From Peptococcaceae bacterium (GTDB lineage: Bacteria; Bacillota; Peptococcia; Peptococcales; Peptococcaceae), in contig JAFQEO010000002.1 of assembly GCA_017399005.1 (NCBI GenBank), positions 1 through 64,000 of the forward strand: DNA of 64,000 bases, read 5' to 3'. The first letter of the stretch is position 1. Each line of letters begins with the position of its first letter. The notes under the pieces were generated by a model, which had not been told where the DNA came from, ran no database searches, and was given only the letters and a program-made list of their open reading frames with translations. Shown one piece after another: positions 19,256-28,693 of this stretch. A program made the translations under genes and the position numbers.

Positions 19256-19297
19256 AACCACCGGAATGGAAAAAAACTATCTGTTCCGGTGGTTTTT
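19256..19297 (+). terminator. Intrinsic terminator of the giant adhesin
   Basis: AACCACCGGAA pairs with TTCCGGTGGTT, followed by TTT. It lies about 100 nt after the stop. Confidence 0.9.
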
Positions 19298-19360
19298 ATG
19301 TTGAGAAGAATTCACCACAATTTCTTAACATTATTATCAAAAAATTTTTGAAAAAATCCA

Positions 19361-19389
19361 TTGATTTTATGGGCTAATCGTATTATACT
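19361..19389 (+). promoter_or_regulatory. Sigma-A promoter of the hrcA-dnaK operon
   Basis: TTGATT (19361-19366), a 17-nt spacer and TATACT (19384-19389), directly upstream of the CIRCE element. Confidence 0.85.
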
Positions 19390-19397
19390 ATTCACTG

Positions 19398-19424
19398 TTA
19401 GCACTCGAATAAAAAGAGTGCTAA
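19398..19424. promoter_or_regulatory. CIRCE operator (HrcA binding site)
   Basis: TTAGCACTC-N9-GAGTGCTAA is a perfect match to the CIRCE inverted repeat. Its position just after the -10 box means bound HrcA would block the start of transcription; heat release would derepress the five-gene operon. Confidence 0.97.
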
Positions 19425-19450
19425 CAAAAACTCGGAAAGAGGTGGAGAAC

Positions 19451-20482
19451 ATGGAAATGGACAGCCGGAAGCAAAAAATCCTGGAGGCGGTTGTGCTGGA
19501 TTATATTGAAACTGCTGAACCGGTAGGTTCCAGAACCATCTCCAAGAAATATAATCTAGGTGTCAGTTCGGCGACGATTCGCAATGAAATGGCGGACCTG
19601 GAGGAAATGGGTCTGATTGAACAGCCGCATACGTCGGCAGGGCGTGTACCGTCCAATGCAGGGTATCGTTATTATGTGGACTATCTGATGAGCCAGAGCG
19701 ATATTCAGGAGGAAGCGAAACAGCTGATTCAGCAGGCGGTGAAAGATAAACAGCAACAGGTTAGTGATGTGCTGCGGGATTCGATGAAAATGCTGGCGGA
19801 AGTAACCAACTGTACTACGGTAATGATGCTGGACGACAGTAAAGGCTCTACGCTGCAACTTCTGCAGCTTCTGCTGGTGGAACCGGGCAAGGCTCTGATG
19901 GTGATTATCACTGAAGGGGACAAAATTGAAAATCGCTTTTTAGAGATTCCGGAATCCATGACAAAAGAGGATTTGGATTTAGTATCTATGATGATTAACC
20001 AGAACCTCCGTGGCCTGAAAGTGGATGACTGGCAGCGCAACATTCTGGAAAATATTTTTCAGAATCTGACTCGTCAGCGTCAGGTTGTGGATTGTGCATT
20101 AGAAATGTTATCTTCTATCTTGAATGTGCAGGGCAAAGATAAAAAGATTTATCTGGACGGCGGTCTGAATATGCTGTCGCAGCCTGAGTTCAAGGATGTG
20201 AATAAAGTAAAAAATCTGCTGCAGTCGCTGGAACAGCAGGAAGTATTAAGCCAGCTGATGGAAGGTGACACCGAAACCGGTATTACGGTAAAAATCGGGT
20301 CTGAAACGGGGCTGGATGAAGTTAAGGATTGCAGTGTGATTGTAGCAAGTTATAAAGTCAAAGGGGAAACCGTTGGGAAAGTAGGTCTGATTGGGCCAAC
20401 ACGAATGGATTATGCTACTGCGGTGTCGATGCTGAATACCATGGCGCAGACACTGGAGGAGGCTTACCAGGAAAATGAGTAA
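19451..20482 (+). CDS. hrcA: Heat-inducible transcription repressor HrcA
   Basis: A 343-residue HrcA, the repressor that binds CIRCE and is kept active by a chaperonin. The winged-helix N-terminus shows 'ETAEPVGSRTISKKYNLGVS', 'SATIRNEMADLEEMGLIEQP' and 'HTSAGRVPSNAGYRYYVDYL'. The C-terminal part has the usual 'GPTRMDYATAVSMLNTMAQ' ending. ATG 19451 follows GAGGTGGAGAAC; the longer frame would read through the promoter and CIRCE. It is the first gene of the operon and overlaps the next gene's leader. In most Firmicutes the partner is GroEL; here the operon carries a group III chaperonin instead, so that protein may be the chaperone that matures HrcA (inference). Confidence 0.96.
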   Translation: MEMDSRKQKILEAVVLDYIETAEPVGSRTISKKYNLGVSSATIRNEMADLEEMGLIEQPHTSAGRVPSNAGYRYYVDYLMSQSDIQEEAKQLIQQAVKDKQQQVSDVLRDSMKMLAEVTNCTTVMMLDDSKGSTLQLLQLLLVEPGKALMVIITEGDKIENRFLEIPESMTKEDLDLVSMMINQNLRGLKVDDWQRNILENIFQNLTRQRQVVDCALEMLSSILNVQGKDKKIYLDGGLNMLSQPEFKDVNKVKNLLQSLEQQEVLSQLMEGDTETGITVKIGSETGLDEVKDCSVIVASYKVKGETVGKVGLIGPTRMDYATAVSMLNTMAQTLEEAYQENE

Positions 20483-20493
20483 TGGAGGCAGCC

Positions 20494-22017
20494 ATGAGTG
20501 AGCAGCGGGAACAGAAATTTGATTTAATCGAGAATAACACCAATGCGGTGCGTGCGGTAATGACAGCAGTGGAAAGCACTATCGGTCCAAAAGGGCTGGA
20601 TACCATGCTGGTGGATCAGGCAGGTAATGTGGTAATTACCAATGACGGTGTAACCATTCTGAATCTGATGGAAGTCAGCCATCCGGTGGCTCGTATGTTA
20701 ATCCATTCGATTAACGCACAGCAGGATGCGGTTGGTGACGGCACCACAACAGCGGCTCTGATGGCTGGTGAGATGGTGATAACCGGGCTGGAGCAGGTGA
20801 AGAAAGGAGTGCCCGTGGCACAGGTATTAACCGGCTTGCGGTACGGTGTAAAAGAAGCCTGCCGTCTGATGGAGCGGGAAGCTGTTCTTGTAGGTAGCCT
20901 GGATACCGGCCAGCTGTATAATATCGCTTATGTAGCAGGCAGGGAGGATACATCCATTGCATCGCTAATTATGGAAGGTGCCAGACTGATAGGGCAGGAA
21001 AAACTTCTGGATTCCGGTTTCCGGTTTTCGCAGCAGGTGCATGCGGTGGAGGGTGCCGACAGTGAAGTGCTGAACGGCGTATATATCACCAAAGAGCGCC
21101 TGACACGGCAGATGCCTCTGGAACTGCAGGGCGACCTCAAAGTGATGGTGCTGGATGATGCACTTGAACAGGAGGAACTGAATAGTAGTGCACTGGCAAC
21201 AGAAAGTGGATTTCAGCAGTATCTGGTGTTAAAAGAAGAGTTCAAAACCAATATACAGAAATTAATCAGCACCGGTGTGCAGGCAGTATTTGCGGATCGG
21301 GGCGTTGATGACGCAGCAGCGGAAATGCTGGAAGAAGCCGGGGTCCTGGTTGTGGCCAGAGTGCCTCACCGGGAACTGGAGGAACTGGCAGAACACTGCG
21401 GTGCTAAGATGTTAAAACGCACAAGTCTGCAGAAATCAGCTGAGGAACTGAAAAAACAGTTCGGAACGGCATCCAATATTATAGGCAGTGAGAAACTGCA
21501 CAGCATTAAGGTGCTAGGTGGCAGAGGCAAAGCTATGGCTACCATTCTAGTGGGTGCAACCACCGGTGAAGTGGTCGGCGAGAAAGAACGCATTGCAAAG
21601 GATGCAGCAGCTAGTGTGCAGTCGGCATTACAGCGCGGGCTGGTGGCTGGCGGCGGTGCCGCAGAACTGGCTGTGGCAAGACAGTTGGAGCAGAATAAAA
21701 ATGCACTGTCTGGTATGGCGGTATTTGGTGCAGACTGTGTAATCGCAGCACTGAAAAAACCGTTTATGCAGATTGTAACCAATGCTGGGTTTAATCCTCT
21801 GGAAAAACTGGGTGATGTGCACAGAGCACAGGAACTGCAGCAGAATACACATCTCAGTATCAACTGTGATACCGGACGAATTGATGATTTATACATTTCG
21901 GGGGTTGTAGACCCGCTATATGTAAAGCTGCACGGGCTGAAAACAGCTGGGGAAGTGGCCGAGGCGATTCTGCGAATTAACATTATTGTAAAGAAAAAAG
22001 AATATCAGCAAATATAG
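20494..22017 (+). CDS. Group III (archaeal-like) chaperonin
   Basis: A 507-residue ring chaperonin of the thermosome type rather than GroEL. The ATP site shows 'STIGPKGLDTMLVD' (near 28-41), 'VVITNDGVTIL' and 'AVGDGTTTAALMAGEM' (79-94). Later 'VGATTGEVVGEKERIAKDA' and 'GLVAGGGAAELAVARQ' match the second equatorial half. No GroES gene accompanies it, as expected for a ring with a built-in lid. Bacterial group III chaperonins were described in a subset of Firmicutes (for example Carboxydothermus) inside the dnaK operon, which is the arrangement here. The start is taken as ATG 20494, behind GGAGG; an ATG at 20482 overlaps the hrcA stop. It should assist folding of cytosolic proteins under HrcA/CIRCE control. 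Confidence 0.9.
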   Translation: MSEQREQKFDLIENNTNAVRAVMTAVESTIGPKGLDTMLVDQAGNVVITNDGVTILNLMEVSHPVARMLIHSINAQQDAVGDGTTTAALMAGEMVITGLEQVKKGVPVAQVLTGLRYGVKEACRLMEREAVLVGSLDTGQLYNIAYVAGREDTSIASLIMEGARLIGQEKLLDSGFRFSQQVHAVEGADSEVLNGVYITKERLTRQMPLELQGDLKVMVLDDALEQEELNSSALATESGFQQYLVLKEEFKTNIQKLISTGVQAVFADRGVDDAAAEMLEEAGVLVVARVPHRELEELAEHCGAKMLKRTSLQKSAEELKKQFGTASNIIGSEKLHSIKVLGGRGKAMATILVGATTGEVVGEKERIAKDAAASVQSALQRGLVAGGGAAELAVARQLEQNKNALSGMAVFGADCVIAALKKPFMQIVTNAGFNPLEKLGDVHRAQELQQNTHLSINCDTGRIDDLYISGVVDPLYVKLHGLKTAGEVAEAILRINIIVKKKEYQQI

Positions 22018-22055
22018 AAAGATATCATAGCAAATAAAGGAGTGTGACTCATCAC

Positions 22056-22598
22056 ATGACAGAACAGGAAAAAGAAATCCTGGAGGAAGAACTGGCAGAA
22101 GATGTACAGGAAGAAACCGTTGAAGAAACTGCGGAAGAACAGGAAGAAGCTCTGGACCCTGAAAAACTGGCTGCTGATCTGGCAGAATTAAATCAGCGTT
22201 TTCTGCGAACTGCTGCAGACTTTGAAAACTATAAACGCCGCACCGCACAGGAAAAAGATGATCTGCTGAAATACAGCAATGCAAAACTGATGGGAGAACT
22301 ACTGCCGGTACTGGATAATTTCCAGTTGGCGCTGAAAAGCCCGGCAGAAAGCCAGGAAGCGCAGAATGTGGTAAAAGGTGTGGAAATGATTTACCGCCAG
22401 ATGGTGCAGACCCTGGAACAGGCAGGCATGGCAAAAATTGAAGCAGTTGGCCAGCCGTTTGATCCAAATCTGCATGAAGCTATCATGCAGGTGGACGATG
22501 ACACAGTGCCGGAAGATACCGTAGTGGAAGAACTGCGTGCCGGTTATATGCTAAAAGAACGGGTAATCCGTCCAAGTATGGTTAAAGTATCTAAATAA
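22056..22598 (+). CDS. grpE: Nucleotide exchange factor GrpE
   Basis: A 180-residue GrpE, which releases ADP from DnaK. A very acidic N-terminal tail and coiled coil (to about residue 75, 'RFLRTAADFENYKRRTAQEKDDL') precede the beta domain, with 'GQPFDPNLHEAIMQVDDD' and the ending 'GYMLKERVIRPSMVKV'. ATG 22056 is chosen; AAAGGAG lies 13 nt upstream, while the alternative GTG 22044 is too near that site. It lies between the chaperonin and dnaK on the same strand. Confidence 0.95.
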   Translation: MTEQEKEILEEELAEDVQEETVEETAEEQEEALDPEKLAADLAELNQRFLRTAADFENYKRRTAQEKDDLLKYSNAKLMGELLPVLDNFQLALKSPAESQEAQNVVKGVEMIYRQMVQTLEQAGMAKIEAVGQPFDPNLHEAIMQVDDDTVPEDTVVEELRAGYMLKERVIRPSMVKVSK

Positions 22599-22648
22599 TT
22601 ATAGAAACACAGAACACATTGTGAAAAATTTTAGGAGGAAGATTTAAA

Positions 22649-24460
22649 ATGGGAAAAGTAATCGGGATTGACTTAGGGACAACAAACTCTTGCGTAGCAG
22701 TAATGGAAGGCGGCGAACCAGTTGTAATTCCTAACAGCGAAGGGAACCGTACAACAGCATCTGTACTGGGTATTTCCAAAGCAGGGGAACGTCTGGTAGG
22801 TCAGGTTGCAAAACGTCAGGCAATCACAAACCCAGATAACACTGTAAGTTCTATTAAACGTCATATGGGGACTGACTACAAAGTAACCGTAGCAGGCACC
22901 GCTTATACACCACAGGAAATTTCCGCTATGATTCTGCAGAAACTGAAAGCAGACGCAGAAGCATATCTGGGTGAGGCTGTAACAGAAGCAGTTATCACTG
23001 TACCAGCTTACTTTACAGACAGCCAGCGTCAGGCTACCAAAGATGCAGGTAAAATTGCAGGTTTAAATGTACTGCGTATCATCAACGAACCAACCGCAGC
23101 ATCTCTGGCTTACGGCATGGACAAAGAGGACGACCAGACTGTATTAGTATTCGACCTGGGCGGCGGTACTTTCGACGTTTCCATTCTGGAACTGGGCGAT
23201 GGGATTTTCGAAGTAAAAGCAACCAGCGGTAACAACCGTCTGGGCGGCGATGACTTTGATGAAAAAGTAATCGACTGGATGCTGGTAGAATTCAAAAAAG
23301 AAACCGGTATCGATCTGGCAAACGATAAAACTGCAATGCAGCGTTTAAAAGAAGCTGCTGAAAAAGCAAAAATCGAGCTGTCCACAGTAACCAGCTCCAA
23401 CATCAACCTGCCATTCATCACTATGAATGAAAACGGTCCTCAGCATCTGGACTTAACTTTAACCAGAGCAAAATTTAACGAATTAACAGCTGACCTGGTT
23501 GAAAAAACAATGGGTCCAACTCGTCAGGCTCTGAAAGATGCAGGTTTATCTGCAAACGATATTCATAAAGTTATTCTGGTTGGCGGTTCCAGCCGTATTC
23601 CAGCAGTACAGGAAGCAATCAAAAATCTGCTGGGCAAAGAACCATTCAAAGGTATCAACCCCGATGAATGTGTAGCAATTGGTGCTGCAATTCAGGGCGG
23701 TGTATTAGCCGGCGAAGTAAAAGACGTAGTATTACTGGACGTAACACCACTGTCCTTAGGGATTGAAACACTGGGTGGTGTATTTACAAAAATCGTAGAA
23801 CGCAATACCACAATTCCAGTATCCCGCCAGCAGGTATTTACAACTGCAGCTGACAACCAGACATCCACCGACATTCATGTACTGCAGGGTGAACGTGAAA
23901 TGGCACAGTACAACAAAACTCTGGGCCGCTTCACACTGATGGATATTCCACCAGCTCCACGTGGTATTCCACAGATTGAAGTTAAATTCGATATCGACGC
24001 AAACGGTATCGTAAACGTATCTGCAAAAGACCTGGGCACTGGCAAAGAACAGAGAATCACAATCAAATCCAGCAGCGGTCTGAGTGATGCAGAAATCGAT
24101 CAGATGATTAAAGATGCAGAAATGAACGCAGAAGCAGATAAAAAACGTAAGGAAGAAGTAGATATCCGCAACAATGCTGATGCTATGGTATTCCAGGTAG
24201 AAAAAACCCTGAAAGACATGGGCGACAAAGTAGATGCTGCTGAAGTAGCAGATATCAACAAGGCTAAAGATGAATTGAAAGCTGCTCTGGAAGGCAATGA
24301 CACTGCTGAAATTAAAGCTAAAACCGAAGCTCTGCAGGATGTTCTGTACAAAATGACCGAAAAAATGTACGCAGCTGCACAGCAGGCACAGGCTGATATG
24401 GGCGGTCAGTCTGCACCGCAGGAAGACGGCGTATACGACGCAGAATACAAAGAAGTTTAA
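22649..24460 (+). CDS. dnaK: Molecular chaperone DnaK (Hsp70)
   Basis: A 603-residue Hsp70. The nucleotide domain begins '[19 protein letters not shown]', with '[14 protein letters not shown]', '[15 protein letters not shown]' and '[12 protein letters not shown]'. The substrate domain starts after '[18 protein letters not shown]' and ends 'EYKEV', equivalent to the EEVD-like bacterial tail. As in other Gram-positive DnaK proteins, the long insertion seen in Proteobacteria is missing from the first lobe. TTAGGAGGAAGA precedes ATG. It works with GrpE and DnaJ encoded beside it. A 135-nt gap with a hairpin separates it from dnaJ. Confidence 0.98.
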   Translation: MGKVIGIDLGTTNSCVAVMEGGEPVVIPNSEGNRTTASVLGISKAGERLVGQVAKRQAITNPDNTVSSIKRHMGTDYKVTVAGTAYTPQEISAMILQKLKADAEAYLGEAVTEAVITVPAYFTDSQRQATKDAGKIAGLNVLRIINEPTAASLAYGMDKEDDQTVLVFDLGGGTFDVSILELGDGIFEVKATSGNNRLGGDDFDEKVIDWMLVEFKKETGIDLANDKTAMQRLKEAAEKAKIELSTVTSSNINLPFITMNENGPQHLDLTLTRAKFNELTADLVEKTMGPTRQALKDAGLSANDIHKVILVGGSSRIPAVQEAIKNLLGKEPFKGINPDECVAIGAAIQGGVLAGEVKDVVLLDVTPLSLGIETLGGVFTKIVERNTTIPVSRQQVFTTAADNQTSTDIHVLQGEREMAQYNKTLGRFTLMDIPPAPRGIPQIEVKFDIDANGIVNVSAKDLGTGKEQRITIKSSSGLSDAEIDQMIKDAEMNAEADKKRKEEVDIRNNADAMVFQVEKTLKDMGDKVDAAEVADINKAKDELKAALEGNDTAEIKAKTEALQDVLYKMTEKMYAAAQQAQADMGGQSAPQEDGVYDAEYKEV

Positions 24461-24497
24461 TCAGACGTATAATTGCATAAAAGCAGATAGTATATCC

Positions 24498-24566
24498 TGC
24501 TGAGGAAAAGCGCAGGGGAGCTGCCGGTTAGCACCGCAGTTCCGGATGCGCTTTTCTGTGCAGAAG
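24498..24566 (+). repeat. Hairpin between dnaK and dnaJ
   Basis: GAAAAGCGCA and TGCGCTTTTC form a 10-bp outer stem, extended by CTGC/GCAG. An inner GC-rich stem (AGCTGCCGG with CCGCAGTT) fills the loop. There is no T-tract, so it is more likely an RNA stability or processing element than a terminator. Confidence 0.5.
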
Positions 24567-24595
24567 GAACGAGATTGAATAGAGGAGGACCAGTC

Positions 24596-25792
24596 GTGGC
24601 AAAGCGCGATTATTATGAGGTACTCGGCGTAGAAAAAAACGCCAGCGATGATGAACTGAAAAAAGCCTACCGGAAACTGGCCAGACAATATCATCCTGAT
24701 GTAAATCCGGATAACAAAGAAGCAGAAGAAAAATTTAAAGAAATCAATGAAGCATACGAAACCCTGTCCGACTCCACCAAACGCGAACAGTATGACCGGT
24801 TTGGTCATGACGGCCCTGGCGGTTTTGGCGGCGGAGCAGGCGGTTTCGGTGGATTTGGCGGCCAGGATTTCGGCGGTATGAATGATATTTTTGACATGTT
24901 CTTTGGCGGCGGTTTCGGCGGCGGTCAGCAGCAGAGAGGACCGCGCAAAGGTTCTGACCTGCGCTATGACCTGACCATCGATTTTGAAGAAGCTGTATTT
25001 GGTACTGAGAAGACCATCACTCTGCCAAAATGGGAAAACTGCAGTACCTGTCAGGGTTCTGGTGCAAAACCTGGCACCAGCCCGACAACCTGTACCCAGT
25101 GTAACGGTACCGGGCAGATTTTCACCATGCAGAGAACACCGTTTGGGCAGATGCAGACTGCAAAAGTGTGCCCGACCTGCGGTGGTACTGGTCAGATGAT
25201 TAAAGACCCATGCCCGGAATGTAACGGGAAAGGGAAAAAACGTGTTAACAAAAAAATTGAAATCAAAGTTCCAGCCGGTGTGGATGTGGGTTCCCGTCTG
25301 CGCATGAGTGGTGAAGGTGACCCTGGGGAACAGGGTGGCCCGAACGGCGATTTATATATCTACATCAATGTACGCAGTCATCCGGTATTCATCCGTGATG
25401 AGGATGACATCTACATGGAACAGGAGATCAATATTGCCCAGGCAGCGTTAGGTGCCGATATTCAGGTGCAGACTCTGGAAGGTAATGTAACTCTTACCAT
25501 TCCAGCCGGTGTACAGAGCGGTGCCAAATTCCGCATGAAGGGTAAAGGTGTAAAAAATATTAAAGGTTACGGCAAAGGCGACCAGTACGTAACCATCAAA
25601 GTGGTAACACCAAAAAATCTGACTGCCGAACAGCGTGATTTACTGCAGCAGCTGTCTGCAACCTTTCAGACTGTAGAGCCCGTTGATAACAGTGCAAAAG
25701 ACAGCAAAAAAAAAGAAGAAAAAAACGAAAAAAATAAAGGTTTCTTCGGTAAAATGAAGGAAGCGGTCGAAGATTTATTCGATGAAGACTAA
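24596..25792 (+). CDS. dnaJ: Co-chaperone DnaJ (Hsp40)
   Basis: A 398-residue class I DnaJ. The J domain has the HPD motif in '[10 protein letters not shown]'. A Gly/Phe-rich region ('[20 protein letters not shown]') follows, then four zinc-binding repeats: 'CSTCQGSG', 'CTQCNGTG', 'CPTCGGTG', 'CPECNGKG'. The C-terminal substrate-binding domains come next, ending in a Lys/Glu-rich tail. It stimulates DnaK ATPase and delivers substrates. GTG 24596 follows GAGGAGGACCAGTC and gives the usual '[11 protein letters not shown]' start; an upstream ATG adds six residues before it. A terminator closes the operon. Confidence 0.97.
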   Translation: MAKRDYYEVLGVEKNASDDELKKAYRKLARQYHPDVNPDNKEAEEKFKEINEAYETLSDSTKREQYDRFGHDGPGGFGGGAGGFGGFGGQDFGGMNDIFDMFFGGGFGGGQQQRGPRKGSDLRYDLTIDFEEAVFGTEKTITLPKWENCSTCQGSGAKPGTSPTTCTQCNGTGQIFTMQRTPFGQMQTAKVCPTCGGTGQMIKDPCPECNGKGKKRVNKKIEIKVPAGVDVGSRLRMSGEGDPGEQGGPNGDLYIYINVRSHPVFIRDEDDIYMEQEINIAQAALGADIQVQTLEGNVTLTIPAGVQSGAKFRMKGKGVKNIKGYGKGDQYVTIKVVTPKNLTAEQRDLLQQLSATFQTVEPVDNSAKDSKKKEEKNEKNKGFFGKMKEAVEDLFDED

Positions 25793-25811
25793 TCTGTAAA
25801 AAAAGCAGACT

Positions 25812-25845
25812 ATCAGGTACATCTTATGATGTACCTGATTTTTTT
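25812..25845 (+). terminator. Terminator of the hrcA-dnaJ operon
   Basis: ATCAGGTACATC pairs with GATGTACCTGAT, followed by a run of seven T. Confidence 0.95.
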
Positions 25846-25973
25846 GTAAATTCATGCTGAAAAAGCGATGCGCCTACTTTTTTTTTCACAGAAAAATTGC
25901 TATAATATAATGATTAGTGAAACCATATGAGAAATGACCATAGATAAAAAATTATGGAGGGAGTCTGCGGGAT

Positions 25974-27500
25974 ATGAAAGTAGGGTTTGATGCGAAAAAG
26001 TATCTGGAGGAGCAGTCCAAATATATTCTGGAACGTGTAAACGATTACGATAAGCTCTATCTGGAATTCGGTGGAAAACTGCTGGGTGATTATCATGCCA
26101 AGCGTGTACTGCCGGGTTTTGACGAGGATGCAAAGATTAAACTGCTGCACAAACTGAAAGATAAAGTAGAAATTATTATCTGTGTATATGCAGGCGATAT
26201 TGAACGAAACAAAATTCGCGGGGACTTCGGGATTACTTATGATATGGATGTTATGCGTCTAATTGATGATCTGCGTGCGTGGGAACTGGAAGTAAACAGT
26301 GTGGTAATTACCCGCTATAATCATCAGCCGGCAGCGCAGGTGTTTATTAACAAACTGGAACGCAGAGGCATCAAAGTATACAAACATCAGGCAACCAAAG
26401 GCTATCCGGTGGATGTTAATACCATCGTAAGCGAGGAAGGCTACGGCCAGAATCCATATATCGAAACTACCAAACCGATTGTGGTAGTGACTGCACCAGG
26501 TCCTGGCAGCGGTAAACTGGCAACATGTCTGAGCCAGCTGTATCATGAGAATACACGCGGTAAAACTGCCGGCTATTCTAAGTTTGAAACTTTCCCTGTA
26601 TGGAATGTACCGCTGAAACACCCGCTGAACATTGCATATGAGGCAGCTACGGCCGATTTAAAAGATGTAAACATGATTGACTCGTTTCATATGGATGCTT
26701 ATGGTGAGGTCGCAACCAACTATAACCGTGATATTGAGGCATTCCCTGTGGTAAAACGTATTATTGAGCGTATTACCGGACAGGAGGCAATTTATAAATC
26801 TCCGACTGATATGGGTGTAAACCGGGTTGGTTTCGGTATTGTGGATGATGAAGTGGTAAAAGAAGCATCACGTCAGGAAGTAATCCGCCGCTATTTCAAA
26901 ACAGCTTGCGAATACAAAAAAGGCTATGTAGATTACGCTACATTTGAACGTGTTCGTCTGATTATGGAGGAACTGGGGCTGCAGCCGTTTGACCGCAAAG
27001 TGGTGGAACCAGCCTGCAATGCGGCGCATGAAATGGAACGCCGTCTGGCGCAGAACGGACAGACCGAGAAAAACCATATCTGTTCTGCAGTTGCCATTGA
27101 ACTGGAAGATGGCACCGTGGTAACCGGCAAAACATCGGAACTGATGACTGCGACTGCTGCAGCTATGCTCAATGCGATTAAAGTGATGGCGCATGTTGCA
27201 GATGAAATTCATCTGATGTCGCCGGTGATTCTGGAACCAATCCGCAAGTTGAAATCAGATACACTGGGAAGTCAGAATCCTGCCTTAAACTGTGAAGAAA
27301 TGCTGATTGCGCTGACAATCTGTGCAGCTACCAATCCAATGGCTCAGGTCTGCTTAGACCATCTAAGCGGCTTAAAAGGCTGTCAGGCACATTCTACCAC
27401 TATTCTGAGCAGAAGTGACGAGGAATGTCTGCGTAAACTGGGCGTGGATGTTACCTGCGCGGCAGAATATCCATCGGACAACCTGTATTATAATAACTAG
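25974..27500 (+). CDS. DUF1846 family protein
   Basis: A 508-residue protein matching the DUF1846 family widespread in Firmicutes, function unknown. Recognisable parts are the start '[20 protein letters not shown]', the glycine-rich '[23 protein letters not shown]' near residue 165, which resembles a phosphate-binding loop, and '[18 protein letters not shown]'. Length equals that of the family. It has no signal peptide or membrane span. A TATAAT at about 25903 and a GGAGGGAG ribosome site fit single-gene expression between two terminators. Confidence 0.9.
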   Translation: MKVGFDAKKYLEEQSKYILERVNDYDKLYLEFGGKLLGDYHAKRVLPGFDEDAKIKLLHKLKDKVEIIICVYAGDIERNKIRGDFGITYDMDVMRLIDDLRAWELEVNSVVITRYNHQPAAQVFINKLERRGIKVYKHQATKGYPVDVNTIVSEEGYGQNPYIETTKPIVVVTAPGPGSGKLATCLSQLYHENTRGKTAGYSKFETFPVWNVPLKHPLNIAYEAATADLKDVNMIDSFHMDAYGEVATNYNRDIEAFPVVKRIIERITGQEAIYKSPTDMGVNRVGFGIVDDEVVKEASRQEVIRRYFKTACEYKKGYVDYATFERVRLIMEELGLQPFDRKVVEPACNAAHEMERRLAQNGQTEKNHICSAVAIELEDGTVVTGKTSELMTATAAAMLNAIKVMAHVADEIHLMSPVILEPIRKLKSDTLGSQNPALNCEEMLIALTICAATNPMAQVCLDHLSGLKGCQAHSTTILSRSDEECLRKLGVDVTCAAEYPSDNLYYNN

Positions 27501-27506
27501 AAAAAC

Positions 27507-27541
27507 AAAATCCGCTGTATGGTATATACAGCGGATTTTTT
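27507..27541. terminator. Bidirectional terminator
   Basis: AAAATCCGCTGTA pairs with TACAGCGGATTTT; the A- and T-runs allow it to serve the DUF1846 gene and the convergent thioredoxin gene. Confidence 0.9.
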
Positions 27542-27542
27542 A

Positions 27543-27869
27543 CTATTTTCCCATCATGGTACGGTCGATTAAAAATTCGATTTCTTCGTATTCGCGCAGA
27601 CCGGTGAATTTGTTTGTAACCTGACCGTCACGGTAGAACTGAACGGTCGGTGTTCCCTGCAGGCGCATTTCTTTGTATAATTCTTCTTCTGCAATAGCGT
27701 CTACATAATAAAACTGAAATGGCTGTCCTGTATAGCCTTCGGCAATTTCCTCGATTAATGGATGCAGTTCCTGGCAGATTGGACATCCTTCTTTTACATA
27801 CAGAACCAGACAGGTCTGTTTCTCATTCAACACATACTGTTCATATGTCTGCTTTGTTAAAGCTTCCAT
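27543..27869 (-). CDS. Thioredoxin-like protein with CPIC active site
   Basis: A 108-residue single-domain thioredoxin fold. The redox motif is C29-P-I-C32 ('YVKEGCPICQELHP') rather than the usual CGPC, and the cis-proline loop is in 'MRLQGTPTVQFYRDGQ'. The altered dipeptide between the cysteines normally shifts the redox potential, so it may prefer other substrates than TrxA. It is cytosolic. GAGGTGACG precedes the ATG. The gene stands alone, convergent with the DUF1846 gene. Confidence 0.88.
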   Translation of the reverse strand: MEALTKQTYEQYVLNEKQTCLVLYVKEGCPICQELHPLIEEIAEGYTGQPFQFYYVDAIAEEELYKEMRLQGTPTVQFYRDGQVTNKFTGLREYEEIEFLIDRTMMGK

Positions 27870-28044
27870 AAAGACGTCACCTCAAATTAAACATATTTTT
27901 ATTATCATAGCATGATTCTGGGATAAAATACAAGTACTCTGCACATTTTCTTTTCTTTTTTATGCTGTTTTTGCTATAATATAATAATATCAGAATCAAA
28001 TGAAAAGCTCGGCAGAATGGCTGCCCGGAAGGCGAGGAATCTGT

Positions 28045-28596
28045 ATGAAATGGCTGAATCATTTTAAAACTATCACCCATCATAAAAAGCTGGTGATGGA
28101 GCACTGTTTTAAAGTTGGATTGTATTATCAGGGGATAACGCACGATTTATCCAAATTTTCTCCGGTGGAGTTTCTGGCAGGTGCCCGGTATTTTCAGGGA
28201 AACCGAAGCCCAAATGAGGCAGAACGAGCGGCAAAAGGGTACAGTTCTGCCTGGCTGCATCATAAAGGGCGAAATAAACACCATCTGGAATACTGGATTG
28301 ACTATAGCCCGGAAGGAAACCATCATTTGACCGGTAATCGCATGCCGGAGCGATATGTGGCAGAAATGTTCTGCGACCGTGTTGCGGCCAGCAAAACCTA
28401 TCGGAAAGAGCTGTATACCGATAGTGACCCCTATGATTATTATGAGAAATCCAAATCGGCGTATCTGATGCATCCGGAAACGCAGGAACTTCTGGAACAG
28501 TTGCTTCTCATGCTGAAGGAGAAAGGCGAAGATGCTGTATTTCGCTATATAAAACGAACTGTTTTACGAAAAAGATGGAGAAAATCAACAGATTAG
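28045..28596 (+). CDS. DUF5662 family protein
   Basis: A 183-residue protein matching the DUF5662 family of Firmicutes. It has many histidines: 'ITHHKKLVMEHCFKVGLY', 'GITHDLSKFSPVEF', 'SAWLHHKGRNKHHLEYWID'. The HD pair in 'GITHDLSKF' and the repeated HH motifs suggest a metal-dependent HD-like fold, but no activity is known. The start is ATG 28045, behind GGCGAGGAATCTGT; the open frame 15 codons longer lacks a site. A TATAAT near 27977 lies upstream. Confidence 0.75.
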   Translation: MKWLNHFKTITHHKKLVMEHCFKVGLYYQGITHDLSKFSPVEFLAGARYFQGNRSPNEAERAAKGYSSAWLHHKGRNKHHLEYWIDYSPEGNHHLTGNRMPERYVAEMFCDRVAASKTYRKELYTDSDPYDYYEKSKSAYLMHPETQELLEQLLLMLKEKGEDAVFRYIKRTVLRKRWRKSTD

Positions 28597-28598
28597 CA

Positions 28599-28646
28599 TT
28601 GACTGATTTAGTTTGATACTATAGAATGTTACTATAAGTCATAGTA
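28599..28646 (+). promoter_or_regulatory. Promoter and operator of the BlaI-type repressor
   Basis: TTGACT (28599-28604), 17-nt spacer and TAGAAT (28622-28627) form a sigma-A promoter. The dyad TACTATAAGTCATAGTA (28630-28646) follows at the expected transcription start. BlaI/MecI operators are TACA/TGTA-type dyads; this TACTA/TAGTA version is a plausible autoregulatory site. Confidence 0.65.
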
Positions 28647-28693
28647 GACGATATTATAAAAGAAAATGTAGCAATGTTGAAGGAGTTGTATTT

